DNA of 64,000 bases. Origin: Lottia gigantea (lineage: Eukaryota; Mollusca; Gastropoda; Lottiidae). Under the pieces are notes generated by a model. That model worked only from the letters and a program-made list of their open reading frames with translations, searched no databases and was not told where the DNA came from. Location of the stretch: positions 3,257,379 to 3,321,378 of the forward strand of contig NW_008706747.1 in the NCBI RefSeq assembly GCF_000327385.1, given 5' to 3'. Every line of letters begins with the position of its first letter. Position 1 is the stretch's first letter. Below are positions 48,175 through 59,581 of the stretch, piece after piece. A program made the translations under genes and the position numbers.

Positions 48175-48432
48175 CAATGTCAAGCTATTTTGAACTTCCT
48201 ACTTATACCTTGACTGCAATTGGCACTTTTTCTTGTATCACGAGATGCAGCGAATTTATTGGATTTCATGCTAGCGATTACAGTCAATCCCAGCTCTAGA
48301 CAGAAAGGCTGTTGCATTATGGCATATTATTTACAGACTTTCTGTGGAGGCTAACGATTGGCTGTATTCACTAACGTACAATCCAATCAAATTGTTTCAT
48401 TTACAAACTTCCAGAATGCAAGAAAGGTGATT
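48175..48432. mobile_element. MITE family A, copy 6
   Basis: TTACAATGTCAAGCTATTTT, TTATACCTTGACTGCAATTG and TTGGATTTCATGCTAG on the left; GATTGGCTGTATTCACTAAC and GTACAATCCAATCAAATTG on the right. The right terminus is truncated. Confidence 0.7.
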
Positions 48433-48434
48433 AA

Positions 48435-49601
48435 GATTATTTTCATAAAGTTTCTATAAACAATATGCAAATCTTAATTGATCTTTCCGGGATTATCTGT
48501 ACCCATTTACAGCTGGGTCATCTGGAATTATGAGTGAAGATGACTTATTCTAGGTCATTAGACTTTCGCATGCTGAAACCAAGCAAATGACGTCATGTAA
48601 AGAACCGATACTCTAACCAACTGTGCTATAGAACCTCACAAATTTATTTGATGCTTATGAATTGCCATTTTGATTCTGGAGGCACCCATCTTTAAATTAA
48701 GTTATAGACCCCATCAAGCAGTTATTGAATGACAAGTTATAGTAATAATTCAGTGGATAAATCATTTTGAACATGGGTGAGGACATTTTTTTTATGTTGC
48801 TGAAGTTTTAAATCAAATGAAAAAGGTCTACTGCTGGCTGTAGCGTGTATGTATGCTTCCACATAGGTTTTGTTTTGTTTTGTTTAAATGTACACAAGCA
48901 GAAAACTAGTGAATATCATATGAGCACCATGCTATTTAGATAAAGTAAACCAGGGTCCAATCATATTCAGTGACAAGACATTCTTTCTGTTTTCTTCTAG
49001 ACCACCTTAAAGTTGACTGATTGATTGTTAAGCTTATATCTGTTCTGTACTTCGGTCTGTTAGTAAGCACTACACCTACGTTTTCGACTACCCCCCACCC
49101 CCTTCCTTTTTTGTTTACAATTTGAAAGCTGAAAATTCAAGACTTCTTCTGCAAATCGGAAGCTCCCAAAAAAACGAGGACTAAATCATTACCTTCCATT
49201 ATATTCATTTGTACTTCTGAGCCCAAATTTTCAACATTTAATTCTCAAATTAATGCAAAAATCATCAAAATAAGACCTTTCTCTTCTTTTCTTTTCACCT
49301 TTTTGAAATTGTGTTTCTTTCTTGCATTTAGTGTCAATAATATTTGATTATCCAAACCAATGTCTTCTGTGCTTCAATGAAATAATAAGACTGGAAGAAC
49401 TAAACTAAAAACGAATTCATCAAACGAAACTCTTTCTCAGTTCCTTCTAATAGCAATTTCGTATTTACTATCAATTTATTTCCAAAAATCTATTTTGAGG
49501 ACATTTTTTATATTTTCTAAAGAAACTCAAAAATTTCTGCTAGGTTTCAAGAGAAAATTAAATATAATTTTTTGATACGAAAATTTTGAAATTACACCAA
49601 A
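48435..49601. other. 5' flank of MPI
   Basis: No repeat of note. The MPI promoter should be near the right end. The start region ACACCAAAATGGCGAC has a good A at -3 and G at +4 and overlaps a YY1-like AAAATGGCG. Confidence 0.4.
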
Positions 49602-52600
49602 ATGGCGACTAATCGATCTGGTAAGTAAATAAAACAACTAAAATTCTTATATTTTCATTAAGATAACATGGCAGAAGTCTGGTCAGTTTGCAGAAATGGC
49701 GCTCTTTGACTCTCTTTTCAGTAATTCAAAGGAACAGGCGATTGTCATTCTTGAAATGTCAGTATTTTACTGAATTTAGTAGAGGTCGATGTGGCAAGTT
49801 TTTCAATAGTCCAAAGGGAAATAACTTTCTATTGACTCAGACAACAATTAATTACTCTATTTTAAATGCATAAGAAAGTGTGGTTAGTTATTTATGTTTG
49901 GCAACTAGCCGAAATGGCCACAAGTCAGATAGCATTAAAAGTCAAAATGATTCATAATGGCCCCAAATACAATGGCACCCATTGATTTCAAACAAAATCA
50001 TTGGTCAAAATGACACCTAAACCTCCAAAAGTCAAAGTGTAGTAATTTTCTAAGTTATTTCAGTTTTCCTTCTGAAATGTGGAGTACAAGAATATGCCTG
50101 GGGTAAAGTCGGCTCAGACAGTGAAGTGGCTAAACTTGCACAAGCTGGCAACAAAGATTTTCAACTCAAAGACAATGCACCCTATGCAGAGGTAAGCCAA
50201 AGATCGACTCCTAAAAGCAGGGGCTGACGCATCGGAATCAAACTCGTAGATGACAAGTTAATCAGGCTTAATCACTGTCCTAGCAGACGATAGTCTTATT
50301 GGCTACTATTTGAGCTACCTCTTTGCCTCAGCTGTATTTGATGGAAGAAATGAAAGACAGCACTGGCAGAGGCATCTAATTTTACTTGCCTTGAAGGGGG
50401 TTCAAACTGAAGACATCAAATTGCGTAGCACATGACAATCCAAGTTACTACTGACCGAGCAGACAACTTTAGCTAACACACTATCTTCGCAGTACCCAAC
50501 CAGGCCAAAACCGTTGGATGTAAATCTCCATTTTTTTTTTTTTTTCAGCTATGGATGGGGACACATCCTAACTGCCCCTCCTTCATTGATGGCACTGAAA
50601 CCACTTTAGAGCAATGGATTAAGGATAATCCTGATAAACTGGGGTCAGAGGTGAAAAAAGATTTTGGAGGAAAGCTGCCGTTTTTATTTAAAGTTCTATC
50701 AGTACAGAAGTCTTTGTCTATACAAGCCCACCCTCATAAGGTATGTCTCCTTAAAAAAAAAAGGAATGCACTCCAAGGGCACTAGTTTTAATTGTAGAAG
50801 ACGACAATTCAACTAACTACTGACTGATCTATTACACTGTCCTAGCAGACGATAATCCAACTCTATACCGCCTGAGCTGTCTCACTCTCCCCCTTTCCTT
50901 GCAGAACGCTCAGCGCTATAAGAATTTCTGATCACCTAAGAAAGCCAATAATTCTTTACTTTATTCCAAAAGGCTTGAATTCAGATTTATTGAAAAATAT
51001 CAAATAAGTTCCATTTAATTTTTGTCTGTTTTAGGTTTTGGCAGAGCACCTCCATAAAACTAGACCAGACATTTATAAAGATCCCAACCACAAGCCAGAG
51101 ATGGCTATAGCTCTAACCCCATTTCAAGGTTTATGTGGGTTTCGAGTGTTAAAAGAAATAGCTGAATATGTCCAAGGTGAGTTCAATGGGTTTTTCTTGG
51201 ATCAGAAATCGAATGCCATGTAATTTCTAACCTATAATTGATGTCCGATAGAAGATATTAACCGTCGGCCATTTGTGCAGCCCAGTCGGTCATGACCGGC
51301 AAACAGAGCCAAATCAACAGCCCTGATCAGAATGACTGGTGTTGCAATAAATCTGAATTGATCTAGTATTGGAAGAGATTTCTTCAGTTTGTGAAAACCC
51401 ATTTGCCTTCAGATTCTACATGTGGGGTTTTGAAAAAGCTAGTTGCTCTCAGGATTCATCTATCACAACCTAGCCCACTATTTTCAACCAGGTTTCTCCC
51501 AGTCAGTGATGCAGCTAAGAGGAGCTGACATGGAAAAAGTGTCTAGCCATTCGGATGGTACTATAAACCAAGGCTCTGTGTGCTACAGGCTGTACAAGTT
51601 GAAGATACCTCGACAGTTGGAAAATTTCATGAACCAGGAGCAAATGGGTTAAAGAAAATCTGCCGTGTAGAGATTGGTATCTTATGACTATTTCAGTTAT
51701 TTATGTCTTTTTTGGTTTCAGAAATTGAAGAGTTACGTAATGTTATAGGATGTCAAACTGCGTGTAAATTTATCACTGCTTCCATGGCAACAGATATGTT
51801 GTTACAACGTGAAGCATTAAAAGACGCGTTTAAGGGTCTGATGGAACAGGACAAGGAGATAATACAAACACAGCTTCATAAACTAGTATCTAGAGTTAAA
51901 TTACTCAGTAAGTCAAAAAATTACATGGTTTAGTTGAGCAAAGATATTTGTACACATCTGCAGATCATTCAAAACATAAACACGAACACTTCATTTTATT
52001 TTGAGGTTGAATTATTTTGTGTTATGTAACATGTCAGCAAGATGTTTTTGTAACTTTGTCTGCTAGGCTAATAGGTGCAGTGAGTTTGAATCCTCCTCTA
52101 AGAAAGAAACATTCTGATGCCTGTGCCAGTGCTTTTGAGACAACCTAACCTAACCTAAGCTATCCTTTGATATTTTCAGAGGAAAATGGTGAAGACATCA
52201 GTGCCTATAATGGTGACCTACTGCTGAAATTAGATAATGAGTTTCCCGGAGATGTTGGAGGTTTCGCTATTTATTTTCTCAATATTATAACTCTTCAACC
52301 AGGAGAGGCCATGTTTCTAGAGGCAGACATGCCCCATGCTTATTTATCTGGAGGTAAGGTTTTATTATTTTTTAAAGAGCTTTACTTTTCAAGTTCTCGT
52401 ACAATTAAATAAAGGATTGTGTTAGTTATTAGCTATTTAAGAAAAGAAGAAAGGAATAACCATTATAATATAGAAGGATAACAATTTAGGTTCATGAGGA
52501 TTCTATCTACTATCTGGTCCTGGGCTAAACCTCTTGGCATTGATCTAAGTATATACATGTATTCATCCTGTAATTTATAATCCATTCAGTTATTCTTTCC

Positions 52601-53299
52601 TTTAGTTATTCTTTCATTTAGAATTTTTTTGTTATAATTATATATTAATGTATATATAGATATATTTATTCATTCATTCATTCATTCATTCATTCATTCA
52701 TTCATTCATTCATTCATTCATTCATTCATTTATTCCTCTATTTTAGATTGTATGGAATGTATGGCGTGTTCAGATAATGTAGTGAGAGCTGGTTTAACAC
52801 CGAAGTTTATAGACGTACACACACTGTGTGAGATGTTAGATTATACCTGTAAACCAATCTCTAAAACTAGGTTTCAAGGAATTGAACAGAATAATGATAT
52901 TAAAGTCACCCAGTTCAATCCACCAGTACCAGATTTCTCTGTTACCAGATTTGAGGTAAGGAGACCTTTAGTATGTTGGTACACAGAAGCATGGGCTGAG
53001 GCAGGGGTGGCTGCAAGACATTGGATTGCATCACTGAAAACAAGATTTAATCTATGAAATTAAGAATTATGTCTTCATCTTTTTAGATTCCTGACAACGT
53101 GAAAACAACGAAAATAGCTCCAATAAATAGCGCTAGTATTAGTATAGTCATACAAGGTGAAGGTCATATAACCAACCCTACACTAGCGACACCTATCTCA
53201 ATTCAACGAGGCTCCGTTCTTTTCACTGGTGCAATGGAGGACCTGGAATTACAAGTAAAATCTGATGTGCTGCTGTTTAGAGCGTCTGCAGGTTTATGA
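49602..53299 (+). CDS. MPI: Mannose-6-phosphate isomerase, 420 aa, eight exons
   Basis: Coding exons: 49602-49620, 50064-50191, 50549-50740, 51035-51176, 51722-51907, 52180-52353, 52747-52955, 53087-53299. All junction phases agree and the length matches human MPI (423 aa). The enzyme interconverts fructose-6-phosphate and mannose-6-phosphate, feeding GDP-mannose for glycosylation, in the cytosol. Type I PMI signatures are intact: zinc ligands Q108 and H110 in SIQAHPHK, E135 in [10 protein letters not shown] and H275 in ADMPHAYL, and the catalytic Arg R294 in [13 protein letters not shown]. Other family blocks are [44 protein letters not shown] and [12 protein letters not shown]. Introns carry SINE heads, a microsatellite and nothing disruptive. 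The start is the first ATG of a short first exon, matching the family N-terminus. Confidence 0.97.
50200..50500. mobile_element. Decayed SINE pieces in an MPI intron
   Basis: GTCCTAGCAGACGATAGTC with TTGGCTACTATTTGAGCTAC, and then CACATGACAATCCAAGTTAC and CCGAGCAGACAAC, look like two decayed tRNA-like heads of the SINE family. Confidence 0.45.
50785..50925. mobile_element. SINE head fragment in an MPI intron
   Basis: GACGACAATTCAACTAACTA, CTGTCCTAGCAGACGATAAT and TATACCGCCTGAGCTGTCTC match the piece at 50.2 kb and the head of the reference SINE. Confidence 0.45.
52050..52150 (-). mobile_element. SINE head fragment in an MPI intron
   Basis: GTCTGCTAGGCTAATAGGTG followed by GAGTTTGAATCCTCCTCTAA preserves the B-box region (compare GGGTTCGAATCCTCCTCT in the reference). 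Confidence 0.5.
52664..52734. repeat. (ATTC)n microsatellite in an MPI intron
   Basis: About 17 copies of the ATTC tetramer, ending 13 bases before the 3' splice site of exon 52747-52955. It may vary in length between individuals and shares the pyrimidine tract of that acceptor. Confidence 0.95.
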
Positions 53300-53540
53300 A
53301 GGGAGATAACTAGTAGACTTTTAGTCATGGGAGGTAGCTTGGCTTCCAGACTACAATTAATTTTTTGATCTCTTTATTGCATGTGGAAAGACTTTTAAGA
53401 GTGGTGTTAATATACTTTTTGAAATGTTCTGCAAAATATTTGTTAAAGCTCCCTTAAACTTATTTGAAATGATTTTCAAGATCTACTTTTACTAACCAGA
53501 GACTTAGAATTAAGCTTATCTGTATATTTGTTTAAATAAT
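53300..53540 (+). other. Probable MPI 3' UTR
   Basis: Non-coding sequence directly after the MPI stop. No canonical AATAAA was seen before the repeat array. An ATTAAA variant lies at about 54244, which would place the array within the UTR. Confidence 0.4.
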
Positions 53541-53544
53541 TGTA

Positions 53545-54135
53545 TTACCAACTGATGGAATTTGAGCTCTATCAGCTGGTAAAGTAAATATCTAGATGAC
53601 TATATAGATAGCTGAAGTAGAGTTCTACCAGCTGGTAAAGCAAATATTTAGATGACTATACAGATAGCTGATATTGAGTTCTATCAGCTGTTAAAAAGTA
53701 AATATTTAGATGACTTCAGCTGTTAAAGTAAATATTTAGATGACTATACAGATAGCTGAAATTAAGCTCTATCAGCTGGTAAAGTAAATATTTAGATGAC
53801 TATACAGATAGCTGAAATTGAGCTCTATCAGCTGGTAAAGTAAATATTTAGATGACTATACAGATAGCTAAAATTGAGCTCTATCAGCTGTTAAAGTAAA
53901 TATTTAGAAGACTATACAGATAGCTGGAATACAGCTCTATCAGCTGGTAAAGTAAATATTTAGATGACTATACAGATAGCTGAAATTGAGCTCTATCAGC
54001 TGGTAAAGTAAATATTTAGATGACTATACAGATAGCTGAAATTAAGCTCTGTCAGCTGGTAAAGTAAATATTTAGAAGACTATACAGATAGCTGAAATTA
54101 AGCTCTGTCAGCTGGTAAAGTAAATATTTAGAAGT
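53545..54135. repeat. 56-bp tandem repeat after MPI, about 10-11 copies
   Basis: Units read GAGCTCTATCAGCTGGTAAA, GTAAATATTTAGATGACTAT and ACAGATAGCTGAAATT, stepping about 56-57 bp in the regular part. Each unit includes the palindromes GAGCTC and CAGCTG. Copies near 53690-53715 are truncated. Late copies share AGAAGACTATAC and CTCTGTCAGC, so the array spread outward in blocks. Confidence 0.95.
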
Positions 54136-55295
54136 GTATGCATTAAGAATAGTTGTAAAAGAGTGTTTTGAGTTTGTAATTTTTAAATTCCTATTTTCTA
54201 TTCCAAACCTAATCTCATTGGTTGTTTGTCAGAAACATCATGAATTAAAGATCATAACTGAACACTTTCAAGAACTGTGATTGGTTATCTGATTTGTGCT
54301 CTTAACCAATTAAAACTCTTGAAATTGGTAGTTAAGATATCTTAAAATTATGAATTTTCTGATGAAACATAGCGGTTTTATTTTTGTTTTGTTATTTATG
54401 CATTTATTTATTTAATCCTTGTTTTATTATAAAATTATCGTAACTGAAGGTAATCCCAACTCAGAAATTTGAAGAACTCTGATTGGTTTTGACCAATAGG
54501 AATTCTTGCATTATTTATGGATTTTCTTCAGTTATGATGATTCTTTTCAATATTATGAGTTTATGAACAAAATACAAAGTGGATATTAACGATAATGTAC
54601 ATTATGGAAGCCCATCACTGCCATATTTCTTATTTAGCTTTGAAAACTTGTTTTTGTCCTTATTTGTTAATGCAAAGAGTGTAGAATCAAAATCTATGGA
54701 AGTCAATAGAGGCCTTATTATTCATTTGTATGCCAATTTGGCATTCAGTATTATATGAATTAAAATTGCTTGTATATTAGTATGTGGAAGCAAAAAGAGG
54801 CCTAAATTTATCATGATTTGCTTATTTGAATTATTTTGGGCTTCCATAGTACCATGTTGAAAAGGATTATTTTGTAGTCTATTGAAGACAAAGAGGTTTG
54901 TATCTTGTTTTTACACATTTTGTTCCATGTCTCAATTGGGCTTCCATAGTAGTGGGTGAAAACATATTTATTTCAGTGTACTGTTTTTTTTTAAGGATAT
55001 TTTAAGGATATCTGAGGGATATTAAAGGCACACTGTCAACTATACCTTTAAGGTGTCTAGTATTTTTATAAATTAAATCTCCTCTATTTTTGTGCCAAAT
55101 TGTCCATATTTGGCTTTTAATGGCAGTGGTCTTATTTAGACAAGATATAAGGTTCACATTGGTATTTTTGATATTTCTAGTTGTCTAAGTTAAGCTTTAT
55201 AAAGATTGTTGGTGCAATACAGTAAAGGCTTTATTTTAAAATTTGACTCGAAGTTATTGCTAAATTGAAATGGGGTACATCTACATGTGTTATCT
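54136..55295. other. MPI 3' flank, no gene seen
   Basis: A+T-rich. CTTCCATAGTA recurs near 54841 and 54941 with AAATTATT/TTATTT around it, a weak repeat. Confidence 0.35.
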
Positions 55296-55297
55296 CC

Positions 55298-55505
55298 CTT
55301 TAGTTTCCAGAATGATGCAGAATTGTCCCCCTTTAGTCTCTGGATTATAAATTATCTCCCTTTAGTCTCCAAATTCAAAATTATCTCTCTTTAGTCTCCG
55401 GATTCTAAATTATCTCCCTTTAGTCTCCAGATTTAAAATTACCTCCCTTTAGTCTCAGGATTCAGATTTATCTCCCTTAAGTCTTCAGATTCAAAATGAC
55501 CTTTA
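55298..55505. repeat. 29-bp tandem repeat, about seven copies
   Basis: TTATCTCCCTTTAGTCTCCA followed by GATTCAAAA repeats between the 3' ends of MPI and the serpin, which are convergent. Confidence 0.9.
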
Positions 55506-55564
55506 GTCAGATAATGAGGACATTCTAGTCCAAACATAAAATGAACAAACAAAGATTTGATTTT

Positions 55565-55570
55565 TTTATT
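55565..55570 (-). terminator. Serpin poly(A) signal AATAAA
   Basis: AATAAA on the minus strand, 36 bp beyond the serpin stop codon, a normal position for a short 3' UTR. Confidence 0.65.
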
Positions 55571-55605
55571 GAATCCAACGAAACGAATCCCTTATGGGTA
55601 CGAAT

Positions 55606-57805
55606 TTAAGGGTAGGCGAAACGACCCATGTACATGTTAATTTTATATTTTTTGTTACGGACTATAAACATGAAGGGTCTATTGGCAATAAATTGAGGGA
55701 CGGTCGTCTTGACACTTACAGACACCCGATTAACCGTCATGGCAGTCGTACCGAACTCGTTAACTTCCAGGACGGATTTGTGAATGACGCTATCCACGAA
55801 CAGGTCGTTATTAGCTGAAATGCCCGCAATATTGGCGTCATTAGCGTCAAACAATTTCGTTATTCCCATTTCCTTTAGTGTTCCTTCCAAATCCAACGAA
55901 TTGTCCAAGTACAGTTTAGGAATTTGGATGGAGAATCGTTTTGGAGGTTCCATGTTCGTCATAACGGACTCCAACAGCCTGTGAGTCATTTCGGATTCTA
56001 ACCTCTGCAGGCCGTTGTGAGTATCCGGTAAAAAGATGAAAAAGCTGTATTGTCCGCCGACGTACGGGATCTCTAATACGGAAGTTTGCATGTTCTCCAT
56101 TCGGTAGCTCGGGAAAGATTCGATCATTTCCATCATCTCCACTCGGGTTGTCATGCCACTCTCCCGCGTAAACGACTTCTGCCTCGTTTGTCTAAAGTCA
56201 AAAATTTTGGCCCACGTTCCGCGGAAGAACACTGCGTTGATGATCCACATCATGAAGGAGTCCCCGAGAGACCCAGGGGACAGGAAGTCACTCAGTAGCC
56301 CATCCGTCCTCCGCTCCACCCAGTGGTTAATCTCGCGCTCCGGATACCACGTGCTCAAATTGTATATTTCCGTTTCATAATATCTTGCAACTCGTGTTTT
56401 GAACGAATTCTGGATCGGTATTGGTCGTCTGACAAAAATGGCGTTTGCTTGTTGATGAGTTATGTTTCCGGTGCTCTCTGGCATCTTGCTGAGAAGTATC
56501 CGCGAAGCTTGATGTACAAAGCGTTTCATGTTGCCTTGGCGAAGAGAACGGTTGATTTGGAACTTGGTGGAGCCACGAGCTCCTAATGACGTCATTGATA
56601 AGGAAAGGAAGATGCTGATTGGTGAAAAGATGAGATTCGATGAAGACGATTTCAACCTTTGGTACATGTCCACTGAGAACTTTCCCGAGGAGTCCGACAT
56701 CTTGCCCAAGAGTTCGATAGGACTGGGACTCCGTCGGCTTCCTTGGCGGATCCTCCTGGATCTTCTCTGGGATTCCACATTGTAGCTTCCTGCAATGAAT
56801 TGATTCTTTAATATATTGATATCTCTATGTAGGTGGGGATTTCGGAAACCCCTTCCCCAATCTCGTAGCCCCTTGACAATTTTGAACGATTGCATAAAAA
56901 AGATCCCGTTATTATCGCACTTCCGTCGGGAAACCTTGGGATAGTTAAGACCCCGTACCCCCACACTACAGCCAAATCGTTACCCTTTCGAAGACCTAGT
57001 TATTAAGATTTTTCTCTTCATGCAATTTTGTCCAGTAGTCAATTAAGACGTAATACAATTATTATTATGCCTGGTTGTGACCGAATTATTGAGATGTTTG
57101 ATCCAATACATGCAAAAATGTCGACATTTTTCGAGAGCTGGACATATTTGTTGGATTAACGTCTATCGCGAAGAATGCACACTGAGTAACCACAGTTCAG
57201 TCGTCAGTTAGGATTGTAAAGGTCGTTGTCTGCCAGGTACGTGTCAGGCATGGTATGCACGAGTGTTGAGATGGCCGTACTTGGATATTATTGCGTCAAA
57301 AAAAACCTACCCCCACCCCCTTTCCAATCATTAGAATTCGGGTAGGTCGACACAGTTTCGGCCAATGCCCGCATGACCATATATATACAAACGTAGAGAT
57401 GCTCGTAAATGGATATCATTGCTTTAAGCAAAAGCTGTCCCTAACCCCTAACTCCTCAAGCAAAAGCTGTTCTTAACCCGTAACTCCTCAAGCAAAAGCT
57501 GCCCCAAATTAAAGGTATTTCGACAATTTGATTTCGTGCAAAGGTCGACAAAATTTCAGACAAAGCATGCATGAAAATTCCAAAGGAATCATCACAACCT
57601 ATATCCTGATGGAATTCTGAACTAATAGCTATAGCAATAAGTCATGCTTGGAAAACAACCAAATACACGTCATATAATCCAAGCTAAAGTTCCAAAACTA
57701 AAATGGCGAAATATTCAATGGCTAATTAATAAGTTAGATATATTTAAAATCGTACTTACCAATTAAAACTAGGACCAGAAGCAGGAACAATCCTTTGGTC
57801 GCCAT
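55606..57805 (-). CDS. Secreted serpin, 409 aa, two exons
   Basis: Coding exons are 57760-57805 and 55606-56789, joined in phase. Exon 1 encodes a signal peptide (MATKGLFLLLVLVLIG). The mature N-terminus is strikingly basic (RRSRRIRQGSRR, residues 24-35). The serpin fold follows: FSVDMYQRL, NLIFSPISIFLSLSM, QQANAIFV, INHWVERRTDGLLSDFL, INAVFFRGTWAKIF, MMEMI, VLEIPYVG, FSIQIPKLYL, KSVLEVNEFGTTA, and the C-terminal RPFMFIVR and GRFAYP. The reactive loop keeps the standard length (15 residues from the P15 Gly to P1, 12 from P1' to the Pro-Phe), giving P1 Lys376 and P1' Thr377, with a P4' Pro. This predicts an inhibitor of trypsin-like proteases. The hinge (GTTAMTV) is less uniform than the usual small-residue run, so inhibition is likely but not certain. 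Total length is normal. Intron 1 is 970 bp. Confidence 0.97.
57425..57510. repeat. Tandem repeat, about 36 bp, two to three copies
   Basis: AAGCAAAAGCTGTCCCTAAC and CCCTAACTCCTCAAGC recur with small changes, inside the serpin intron. Confidence 0.75.
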
Positions 57806-59280
57806 TTTGTTTCCAACGGTATGTGCCACTTCGTGTCAACTTGTCCTGATTTCACCGAATTCCTGAAGCCTGGCTCGCATTAAACACGTCTGTCAAAATA
57901 GCCTCAGTCCTATTAAAAACATTGGTCTACGTTAGATAATGGCTCACAGATGATGGAGAGGTGCCTTTAACACAATGGCAGACCTAAATTTAAGGGGTCT
58001 TGTTTATTCCCGAGAAACTTGTTGTTAGCTTTAAATATCGGTATTCAGAAATTCCTTTGGGTGTCCTATGTATTTCTTCTCTATAAAATTATGACTTACT
58101 AAAACCAAATATTACTTCACATTCAATGGTGAGACCATGAAATATTTTAAAAATAATATAGTTCTGCTTTAATGCAGGATTTGTGACGTTGCTAAAATCC
58201 CAATCAAAAAAAACTTATCAAGTCTCAATGAACAATATTATCCTGGAATGCGTCACTTAACCCAAAATCACACCACTGATATAAGACGGGTATCTCCGAA
58301 TGAAACGAAAGTTTTACGTCCAACTTTTCAGCACAGGGTCTCTCAAAAGATCAAGGTGCTCTTATAAGCAGTAGCAAGACAAGTAGTTCCAATTCATTCC
58401 AAGAACACAATACGGAAATTTTCACAAAAAAAAAACAAAACAATCGTCCCTTAGATCTGCTAACAACTCGCCAGCCAGAACTAACTAAAACCAAATGTGA
58501 CCGACATACCCTCAAGGCTTTTAAACTTTTAACTTACAAATGTCAACCAAATCTGCATGTTTACGTGCATTTTAATGTTAAATATTGGACAAAAAATGGC
58601 AATATACTCTGTTTGGTGTGGACATTTTTAAAACATATTACCAGCCCTTCCCCTTTCCCTAGCTCAAACATTCTATCATTTCTTCCAAAGATCCTGGTAG
58701 TAGGATAAACTAGACTATAATAGGTATGTTTTCATACTGTGGTTCGATAATTTTCGGGTGAAACACTGATATCTTTCTTAACGGAATAAATGAAAAAATT
58801 ATAAGACTGTTTTTTTGTGTCGAAACAGACACCCCCCCCCCCCCTTCCCAAAGTAATATCGTGCCCCCCACGGGATTTAAGATATGGTGTCTCTAACAGA
58901 ATGTGAAAATCTCTATGTATGTCAATCCTCCGTGGTATTTAAGACAAGCTTAAACTTTAAGATAAGGTTACACTCGAGAAATAAGTCAAAATATGAGTTA
59001 TACGAAATATCATAACTAACTAGCTAGCAGATTATGACACGATAGCAATGAGCCACCATTGATCAAAACCATCGTGTCCGAAAACGCTAGCAGTGAGTGA
59101 ATTGAGGGTATCTTGAAGGAAGGTAAAGCGAGATAGGGTTTAAGTGAGCTGATGTTAAAGCTCATGAAGAAAGGTACGGTCACCCTGGACTGTACATTGA
59201 CAGTAGCCTACTTTTTGTTGAATTTCCAATTGTCACAGAGTCTTATACATACACAGTCTTAAGTCTAACTTTGTCAGTGG
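57806..59280. other. Upstream of the serpin, no further gene seen
   Basis: Contains a SINE tail piece near 58298 (AATGAAACGAAAGTTTTACG, TCCAACTTTTCAGCAC) and a poly-C run near 58831-58843. The serpin promoter should be at the left end. Confidence 0.4.
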
Positions 59281-59282
59281 CG

Positions 59283-59470
59283 AACATACCGTATATTTCC
59301 GAATATAATGCGCTTATAGCCGTCTGGAAGTGGAGGTACAAGTAGGGAGCACAGGGGTGAGGCTGACGTAATGGGGAGACAACTGTCCAGGTTGAGATTC
59401 CAAATGTGGAGTGCATTGGGTGTAACCCTTCCCTGGAGAGGATTCTCCTCCAAATGTTTTTTGAAAAATA
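59283..59470. repeat. Dispersed repeat C, copy 3
   Basis: GGAGGTACAAGTAGGGAGCA, GAGGCTGACGTAATGGGGAG, GAGATTCCAAATGTGGAGTG and TCCTCCAAATGTTTTTTGAA match the copies near 9.7 and 17.3 kb. It begins with ACCGTATATTTCCGAATATA, a possible element end. Frames of 107 and 68 codons here are not genes. Confidence 0.6.
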
Positions 59471-59543
59471 GAATTGACATGGTGCAATCATTTTTGCAAG
59501 TACGTAGAAATGTCCCAGACTAAAACAAGTTATAAAGCAACAA

Positions 59544-59549
59544 TTTATT
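59544..59549 (-). terminator. COMMD2 poly(A) signal AATAAA
   Basis: AATAAA on the minus strand, 33 bp beyond the COMMD2 stop. Confidence 0.65.
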
Positions 59550-59581
59550 ACAAAAATATACAACAAAATAAATAAAAATCA

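Noticed and set aside
55594-56785. Several plus-strand frames of 66-87 codons
   Set aside because: They lie antisense to the serpin coding exon and carry no independent signal.
59243-59566. Minus-strand frames of 107 and 68 codons next to COMMD2
   Set aside because: They overlap dispersed repeat C and lie beyond the COMMD2 stop and poly(A) signal.
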